Shown here: piece by piece, positions 58,106-64,000 of the stretch | Position numbering within the stretch: the stretch's first letter is position 1 | Layout of the letters: every line of letters begins with the position of its first letter | Assembly (NCBI GenBank): GCA_016794525.1 | Contig: JAEUJY010000174.1 | Coordinates: 1 to 64,000 of the forward strand | Direction: 5' to 3' | Length of the DNA: 64,000 nt | DNA from: Myxococcales bacterium | GTDB lineage: Bacteria > Myxococcota_A > Polyangia > Haliangiales > Haliangiaceae | Notes under the pieces: model-generated | The model's input: the letters and a program-made list of their open reading frames with translations, nothing else | What the model was told of the DNA's origin: nothing | Databases searched by the model: none | Translations under genes and position numbers: made by a program

Positions 58106-58915
58106 GTGACCGCCCCCGCGCAGCTGTACAGCGAGCGGCTCGGTCCCGCCGACGCGACCCGGCTGGTCGCGTTCACCCATGGCATCTACGGCAGCGGCAC
58201 CAACTGGCGATCGATCGCGCGCCAGGTGCTCGCGCGCGCGCCGGGCTGGGCGGCGGTGCTGGTCGATCTGCGCCTGCACGGCCGGTCGGCGGCGGGCGCG
58301 CCGCCGCACACCGTCGCCGCGTGCGTCGCCGATCTGCAGGCGCTGTGCGCCGGGCTGGCCGCGGCCGGGCCGCCGGTGGTGGCCGCGGTCGGCCACTCGT
58401 TCGGCGGCAAGGTGGTGCTCGGGCTCGCGCTGCCGATCCGGGTGATCCTCGACTCGACGCCGAGCGCGCGCCCGGGCGCCTGGGACGCGCCCGACAACAG
58501 CGTGCACGCGGCGTGGGCGTCGATGGTCGCGCTCGATCGCACGTGGGCGCGCCGCGAGGACTTCGTCGCGGCGCTGGTGGCGCGCGGCCACGCGCCGGCG
58601 ATGGCCGGCTGGCTGGCGATGAACCTCGAGCCGGCCGACGGCGGGCTGCGCCTGCGCCTCGATCTCGACGCGATCCGCGCGCTGGTCACCGACTACTACG
58701 CGGTCGACGCCTGGCCGGCGATCGAGGGCGCGACCGGCGCGATCGCGATGGTGGTCGCCGAGCGCGGCAACACCGTCAGCGCCGCCGATCTGGCGCGCCT
58801 CGAGCACGCGCCGGCGACGGTCACGACCCATGTCATCCCCGGCGCCGGCCACTGGCTCCACCTCGACGCCCCGGCCGCGGTGGTCGAGCACGTCGTCGCC
58901 GCGCTCGCCGGGTGA
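58106..58915 (+). CDS. Alpha/beta-hydrolase fold protein
   Basis: 269 residues from GTG 58106, one base after the preceding stop. FTHGIYGSGTNW (24-34) supplies the oxyanion region, GHSFGG holds the nucleophile Ser98, and PGAGHWLH near the end holds the catalytic His (~250). It is a cytosolic esterase/lipase-like hydrolase, related to the many small hydrolases annotated as alpha/beta-fold. Substrate unknown. Confidence 0.88.
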   Translation: MTAPAQLYSERLGPADATRLVAFTHGIYGSGTNWRSIARQVLARAPGWAAVLVDLRLHGRSAAGAPPHTVAACVADLQALCAGLAAAGPPVVAAVGHSFGGKVVLGLALPIRVILDSTPSARPGAWDAPDNSVHAAWASMVALDRTWARREDFVAALVARGHAPAMAGWLAMNLEPADGGLRLRLDLDAIRALVTDYYAVDAWPAIEGATGAIAMVVAERGNTVSAADLARLEHAPATVTTHVIPGAGHWLHLDAPAAVVEHVVAALAG

Positions 58916-58948
58916 GCGGCCGGTCGCGCCCCGCGCCGCGACCATGCG

Positions 58949-59560
58949 CTACTCGAACATGATCGTCACGGCCAGCGCCGACGGGATGTCGATCGGCGTC
59001 GCGGCCTTGAGGTCGGGCGGGCCGGTCAGGCCGCCCGGCTGCGGGCAGGCTTCGCCGGGCTTGGCCGCGGCGCACCCGCAGTCGTCGCCGACGCAGGTGC
59101 TCCACGCGGTCGCGCGCAGCCAGTAGTCGGTCGCCGGCGGCGGGCCGCCGCGATCGACGCACGCCGTCGGGCAGCCGCCCGCGGCCTTGGCCAGCGTGCG
59201 CGGCGGCGCGACCTGGCCGTCCCAGCGGACGACGACCTCGCCGTCGCCGTCGAGCCGGAGCACGCGCGGGCCCGGGCAGGTGCGCGGCGGGCAGGTGCCG
59301 GCGGCGGCGTCGGCGCAGCTGGTGGTCACCGCGTCGACCGGCACCTGCACGCCGGCCTTGGTCTCGAGGCGGGCCGGCAGGTCGGCGCACGGGTTGGGCA
59401 GCGCGACCCAGATCGGCGCGACCCGGTGGTTGCGCAGCTTGAGCGTCACCGGCTGCGGCTTCGCCATCGGCGGCGGCGGCGGCGCCGCCGGCGCGCTCTC
59501 CTTGCGGCCGCCGCACGCGGCGAGCGTCAGCGCGAGCAGCGCGACCTGCCGGGCCGTCAC
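58949..59560 (-). CDS. Cys-rich lipoprotein
   Basis: 203 residues from GTG 59560, which overlaps the stop of the acetyltransferase gene (GTGA). The signal VTARQVALLALTLAAC is a lipoprotein signal. After a Pro-rich linker the domain has twelve or so cysteines in pairs (NPCADL, TSCADA, GTCPPRTCPGP, GGCPTACVD, STCVGDDCGC, EACPQP), indicating a disulfide-rich fold. No family recognised. Confidence 0.75.
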   Translation of the reverse strand: MTARQVALLALTLAACGGRKESAPAAPPPPPMAKPQPVTLKLRNHRVAPIWVALPNPCADLPARLETKAGVQVPVDAVTTSCADAAAGTCPPRTCPGPRVLRLDGDGEVVVRWDGQVAPPRTLAKAAGGCPTACVDRGGPPPATDYWLRATAWSTCVGDDCGCAAAKPGEACPQPGGLTGPPDLKAATPIDIPSALAVTIMFE

Positions 59561-60228
59561 GCGGTCTCCTCGGGCGGCGGCGTGGGCGCGACGCTCTCGG
59601 TGCCGGGCGGCGGCGGCTTCACCGGCTTGGGTGGCAAGAGCTCGTCCTCGGTGTCGACCGCCGCGGCCAGGAAGATCGCGGCGTCGAGCTTGCGGAAGTT
59701 GCGCTTGCGGTACCACTGCAGCGCGTGCTCGTTGTTCTCCGCGACCTCGAGCACCAGGTGCGAGAGGCCGCGCACCTTGGCCAGGTGGTGCAGCTGCTCG
59801 AGCACGAAGCCGCCGACGCCGCGCCCGTTCCAGTCGGGGTGGACCGCCAGCTCCTCGACGAACAGCGGCCGCATCTTGCGCCGCTCGAAGTAGCCCTCGT
59901 TGATCCAGTTGTCGGCGCCGAGCACGTCGTGGGCGCACTCGGCGTAGGCGACGATCTCGTCGCCGACCTCGAACACCAGCTGGTCGACGCCCTCCTCGTC
60001 GTAGGTCTTGAGGAAGCGCTTCTTGGTGCGCGGCCGCTGGTACTCGACGGTCTCGAGGTTGACGTGGTGGAAGCTGATCTTCAGGAACTCCCACACCCGG
60101 TTGAGGTCGCGGCGGTGGATGCGCCGCACCTCGATCATCGGCGGCGGCGGCTCGGCCTTGGTGCTGCGCTTCTTGCGCGGCGCCGGCTTCTTCGGGCGCC
60201 CGGCGGCCGGGCGCTTGGGTTCTGCCAT
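59557..60228 (-). CDS. GNAT-family N-acetyltransferase
   Basis: 223 residues from ATG 60228. The N-terminal ~30 residues are Lys/Pro/Ala-rich and basic. The GNAT core (~32-185) has IRRIHRRDLNRVWEF-like N-terminal helices, VEELAVHPDWNGRGVGGFVLEQLHHLA (motif A, acetyl-CoA binding around 125-150) and LVLEVAENNEHALQWYRKRNFRKLD (motif B). The C-terminal ~30 residues are a Pro-rich acidic tail. It acts on an unknown amine. It overlaps the Cys-rich lipoprotein gene by GTGA. Confidence 0.87.
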   Translation of the reverse strand: MAEPKRPAAGRPKKPAPRKKRSTKAEPPPPMIEVRRIHRRDLNRVWEFLKISFHHVNLETVEYQRPRTKKRFLKTYDEEGVDQLVFEVGDEIVAYAECAHDVLGADNWINEGYFERRKMRPLFVEELAVHPDWNGRGVGGFVLEQLHHLAKVRGLSHLVLEVAENNEHALQWYRKRNFRKLDAAIFLAAAVDTEDELLPPKPVKPPPPGTESVAPTPPPEETA

Positions 60229-60278
60229 GGCGCCGATTGTACAGGCCGGCGCGGGCCCGTGCGTCGGCCGCGCGCCTT

Positions 60279-61094
60279 CTAGGGGCAGACCTGGGCCTCG
60301 AGCGCGAGGCTGTCGAGCGCGAACCGGGTCAGCAGCGCGAAGTTGGTGGTGACCTGGAACCGCAGGACCAACGTCTCGCCGGGGTGGCCGCCGCTGGTGG
60401 CGGTCCAGGTGAAGGGCAGCCAGGCGCAGATCGGCGCGGTGTTCGAGTTGGTCTGGGTGAGCAGGGTCTCGACCGCCACCCCGGCCGGGGTCTCGAGCCG
60501 GGCCGTGAAGACGTCGGCGTCGGTGATGATGATGTCTTCGGTGACGAAGCAGTTGTAGCCGCGGAGCCGCAGGCCGGTCGAGCTGGCCGGGATGGTGACG
60601 GTCTGCACCAGCACGTCGTTGGCGTTGTTGGTGGCGCCGAGCAGCGCGGCGAAGGTCCCGGCCTGCGGCGCGAACGGCATCTGCGCCGAGGTCCGGATGA
60701 TCGTCGAGGTCTGGGTCCACGGGACGACGCCGGTCTCGAAGCCGCCGTTGCCCAGCAGGTTGGTCCAGGTCGGCGTGCACGGCGCGTCGATCGGCGTGGC
60801 GTCGATGATCCGCGCGTCGATCGGCGGGGCGGCGTCGATCGGCCGGGCGTCGATCACCGCGGCGTCGGCGGCCGCGGCGTCGGGCGTGGCGGCGTCGAGC
60901 GCGGCGGCGTCGGCCTCGGGCCCGTCGAGCCGCGCGGCGTCGACCGGATCGGCGCCGTCGACCGGATCGGCGGCGTCGACCTCGCCCGGGGTCCGCGCCG
61001 ACGCGCAGCCGAGCGCGCCGGTGATCGCGAGCAGCGCCGCCGCCCGCACTCGGTTCCAGCGGGCTGGTCGCCCAGCCCCCCTCGTCGGGGTCAT
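60279..61094 (-). CDS. DAAPID-linker lipoprotein with carbohydrate-binding-like domain
   Basis: 271 residues from ATG 61094. The signal is basic (MTPTRGAGRPARWNRVR) then AAALLAITGALGC. The linker is Asp/Ala-rich (PVDAARLDGPEADAA, PIDAAPPIDARI). The C-terminal domain starts NLLGNGGFETGVVPWTQT, the opening of a CBM4/9-type carbohydrate-binding fold, and ends with beta-strands (LVLRFQVTTNFALLTRFALDSLALEAQV). It is probably a surface protein. The linker type is shared with 53682-54638 and 55368-56252. Confidence 0.78.
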   Translation of the reverse strand: MTPTRGAGRPARWNRVRAAALLAITGALGCASARTPGEVDAADPVDGADPVDAARLDGPEADAAALDAATPDAAAADAAVIDARPIDAAPPIDARIIDATPIDAPCTPTWTNLLGNGGFETGVVPWTQTSTIIRTSAQMPFAPQAGTFAALLGATNNANDVLVQTVTIPASSTGLRLRGYNCFVTEDIIITDADVFTARLETPAGVAVETLLTQTNSNTAPICAWLPFTWTATSGGHPGETLVLRFQVTTNFALLTRFALDSLALEAQVCP

Positions 61095-61139
61095 GCCCCC
61101 GACGAGCCTCCCCCCAGGACGCGAGACCTGCTTCCGCAC

Positions 61140-62291
<1,152 letters not shown>

Positions 62292-62380
62292 CGCACCGTG
62301 CATATCACGGCGCCGGCGACCCCGAGCCAACACCGTCTGTCTCCCGTGGTGCGCGGCGGCCGGCCGTGTATCGTCCGCCC

Positions 62381-63073
62381 ATGCGCAGCCTGTCCTTGCT
62401 GGTCCTGCTCCTGCCGCTCGCCGCCTGCGGCAGCGACGACGTCGCGGTGGTCTCGCCCGACGCGGCGATCGACGCCGCCGGGTGCGACCCGACCACGGCG
62501 CTGCCGACCCAGTGGCGGCCGATCGCGATGGTGTCGACCGGCGCGGTGAACGTCACGACCGCCGGCGGTGTGACCAGCGGCACGATCGACGCCACCGCCG
62601 GCGGCACCGCCGCGGCCGCCGACAACCCCTACGTCTACCTGGACCTGATGGCCGGCACCAAGGTCGACATCTCCGACACCACGTCGCTGACGTCGACCGC
62701 CTGGCACGTCGCGTTCAAGCGCGCCGGCATCAAGCTCAACGGCGGCGACTCGGGGCCGGGCCAGGTGGCGGCGGCGGTGGTCAACGCCGCGACGCTGGCC
62801 GAGGTCACGACCGCGCCCGGCGCGCTCGAGCTCGACGACTGGGCCGACCCGGCGTGCGCGCTGGTGGCGGGGCCGACCGGCGAGCCGGCGACGGTGATGT
62901 CGAGCTGGTACGACTACGACGATCAGACGCACGTGCTGACGCCGAAGGCGCAGGTGTGGGTGCTGCAGATCGCGCCGGGCGTCTACCGCAAGCTGCGGAT
63001 CGACACGTACTACGGCGACACCGCCAACCCGATGCGCGGCGCGTTCTACCGGGTCGAGTGGGCGCCGCTGTGA
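62381..63073 (+). CDS. HmuY-like lipoprotein
   Basis: 230 residues from ATG 62381. MRSLSLLVLLLPLAAC is a lipoprotein signal, followed by a DAAID linker. The domain pattern TSTAWHVAFKRAGIKLNGGDSGPG… and WVLQIAPGVYRKLRIDTYYGD resembles HmuY family proteins, which bind haem outside the cell in Bacteroidetes; the haem ligands (two His in Porphyromonas HmuY) were not located here. The stop overlaps the start of the next gene (GTGA), so the pair is co-expressed. Confidence 0.82.
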   Translation: MRSLSLLVLLLPLAACGSDDVAVVSPDAAIDAAGCDPTTALPTQWRPIAMVSTGAVNVTTAGGVTSGTIDATAGGTAAAADNPYVYLDLMAGTKVDISDTTSLTSTAWHVAFKRAGIKLNGGDSGPGQVAAAVVNAATLAEVTTAPGALELDDWADPACALVAGPTGEPATVMSSWYDYDDQTHVLTPKAQVWVLQIAPGVYRKLRIDTYYGDTANPMRGAFYRVEWAPL

Positions 63074-64000
63074 GGCTGGCGCTGGTCGTCGCGCTGGTGG
63101 CGACGCCGGGGCTGGCGATCGCCGATCGCGACCCGTGGCAGGCCGGCACGACGCCGCAGTCGTTCGCGTGGCCGACCGGGCGGGTCCGCGTGCACTACGT
63201 CACGACGACCGCCGACGCGGTGCTGCCCACCGACAACGACGGCAGCGGCGTGCCCGACTTCGTCGAGGAGGCGGCCCGCCGCGGCGACGAGGCGCTGGCG
63301 GCGTTCGCGGCGATGGGGTTCCGCGCGCCACGCCCCGACGGCGCGCTGGGCGGCGACGACCGGCTCGACGTCTACCTCAAGGACCTCAACGGCGCCGACG
63401 GCAGCTTCGCCGCCGACACCTGCACCCAGACGCCGTTCACCTGCGTCGGCCACGTGACGATCGAGAACGACTTCGTCGGCTACGGCTACCCGTCGACGTC
63501 GATGGCGCTGCGCATCCTCACCAGCCACGAGCTGTTCCACGCGGTGCAGAACGCCTACGACGGCGATCAGCCGATCCAGTGGTCCGAGGGCTCGGCGGTG
63601 TGGGCCGAGGAGGCGGTGTTCCCCGAGCAGGACGACTTCGAGCACCTGGTGGCGGCGTTCCAGGCCAAGCCGTTCCGCCCGTTCGATCGCGCCGGCGCCG
63701 GGTTCGGCGACCTGTACCCGTACGGCGCCGGGCTGTGGGCGTACTTCCTCGAGGCGTGGGCCGGCGCCGGCATCACGCAGGCGGCGTGGGCGCGCTGCGA
63801 GGACACCGGCAGCGATCCGCCGTTCCTGACCGCGATCGACACCGAGCTGACCGCGCGCGGCCGGGTGCTCACCGACGCGTGGATCGCCTTCACGCGGTGG
63901 AACGCGCGCACCGGCAGCTTCGCCGACGGCACCGGCTACCCCGAGGCCGGCCGGCTGGCCGCGGCGCTGCGCGAGGCCGCGATCGTCGCGCCGGGGGCGG
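63070..64000 (+). CDS. Secreted MXAN_6640-like putative metallopeptidase (truncated by the window end)
   Basis: 310 residues are visible from GTG 63070, with no stop before the edge. The signal peptide is MRLALVVALVATPGLAIA. HELFH (about residues 159-163) is followed by AVQNAYDG…WSEGSAVWAEEAVF, where the Glu about 20 residues downstream fits a gluzincin third ligand, so it should bind zinc. The upstream part (DNDGSGVPDFVEEAARRGDEAL) includes a Ca-binding-like DNDGSG loop. It resembles the MXAN_6640 putative metalloproteases of myxobacteria. It overlaps the HmuY-like gene by GTGA. Confidence 0.85.
   Translation, partial: MRLALVVALVATPGLAIADRDPWQAGTTPQSFAWPTGRVRVHYVTTTADAVLPTDNDGSGVPDFVEEAARRGDEALAAFAAMGFRAPRPDGALGGDDRLDVYLKDLNGADGSFAADTCTQTPFTCVGHVTIENDFVGYGYPSTSMALRILTSHELFHAVQNAYDGDQPIQWSEGSAVWAEEAVFPEQDDFEHLVAAFQAKPFRPFDRAGAGFGDLYPYGAGLWAYFLEAWAGAGITQAAWARCEDTGSDPPFLTAIDTELTARGRVLTDAWIAFTRWNARTGSFADGTGYPEAGRLAAALREAAIVAPGA

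Overview
The window is very GC-rich (roughly 70% or more by eye) and gene-dense. It looks like chromosome from a myxobacterium, most likely Kofleriaceae/Haliangiales within Myxococcota. The reasons are: many lipoproteins with Asp/Ala/Pro-rich 'DAAPID' linkers after the lipobox; a secreted metalloprotease with Cys-rich DUF4215-like repeats and a MYXO-CTERM-type tail; a MXAN_5187-type C-terminal domain; a HmuY-like lipoprotein coupled to an MXAN_6640-like metallopeptidase; and a Ser/Thr kinase with an N-terminal Cys-rich ribbon. No tRNA, rRNA, CRISPR array, transposase or integrase was seen.

Layout. 1-6.5 kb: end of a MXAN_5187-type gene; a leftward cluster of three envelope beta-barrel-like proteins, a DUF695/RraB-like protein and a PQQ-propeller protein; then a zinc-ribbon protein. 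6.5-17.8 kb: a leftward operon of four small unknown genes, a 2162-residue protein with a subtilisin (S8) domain at its N-terminus and a zeta-toxin-like kinase at its C-terminus, an ATGA-coupled 141-aa gene, and a decayed second copy of the toxin tip. Divergent from it is a papain-like/NlpC-like cysteine hydrolase candidate overlapping a small lipoprotein gene. This is the best candidate for an undescribed system: two toxin/immunity-like pairs back to back. 17.9-23.3 kb: protein kinase, outer-membrane protein, Lys/Ala-rich histone-like protein, methyltransferase, pcnB. 23.3-28.4 kb: membrane-anchored trypsin plus PrsW-like pair, an HTH-EIIA fusion, small proteins. 28.4-37.6 kb: lipase-like lipoprotein, EF-hand protein, MYXO-CTERM metalloprotease, phosphotransferase, triple-FKBP lipoprotein, PepQ.

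37.7-46.6 kb: REC-kinase-REC hybrid, an SDR and its TetR regulator with twin palindromic operators, an inverted-repeat element, a DUF4091 lipoprotein, a sulfite-oxidase-fold protein, an unknown protein, endonuclease III, and an HTTM-TPR membrane protein with its partner. 46.6-58.9 kb: Lhr helicase, a six-repeat InlB-type/glycine-rich lipoprotein, two LamG-type lipoproteins flanking a CblC (MMACHC)-like gene, small unknown proteins, an alpha/beta hydrolase. 58.9-64 kb: lipoprotein, GNAT acetyltransferase, carbohydrate-binding-like lipoprotein, long-chain-type acyl-CoA dehydrogenase, HmuY-like lipoprotein and a metallopeptidase running off the right edge.

Many adjacent genes overlap by four bases (ATGA or GTGA), so translational coupling is common, and several starts were placed from these overlaps. 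Residue positions were counted by hand. Family assignments rest on motif recognition, not on searches.
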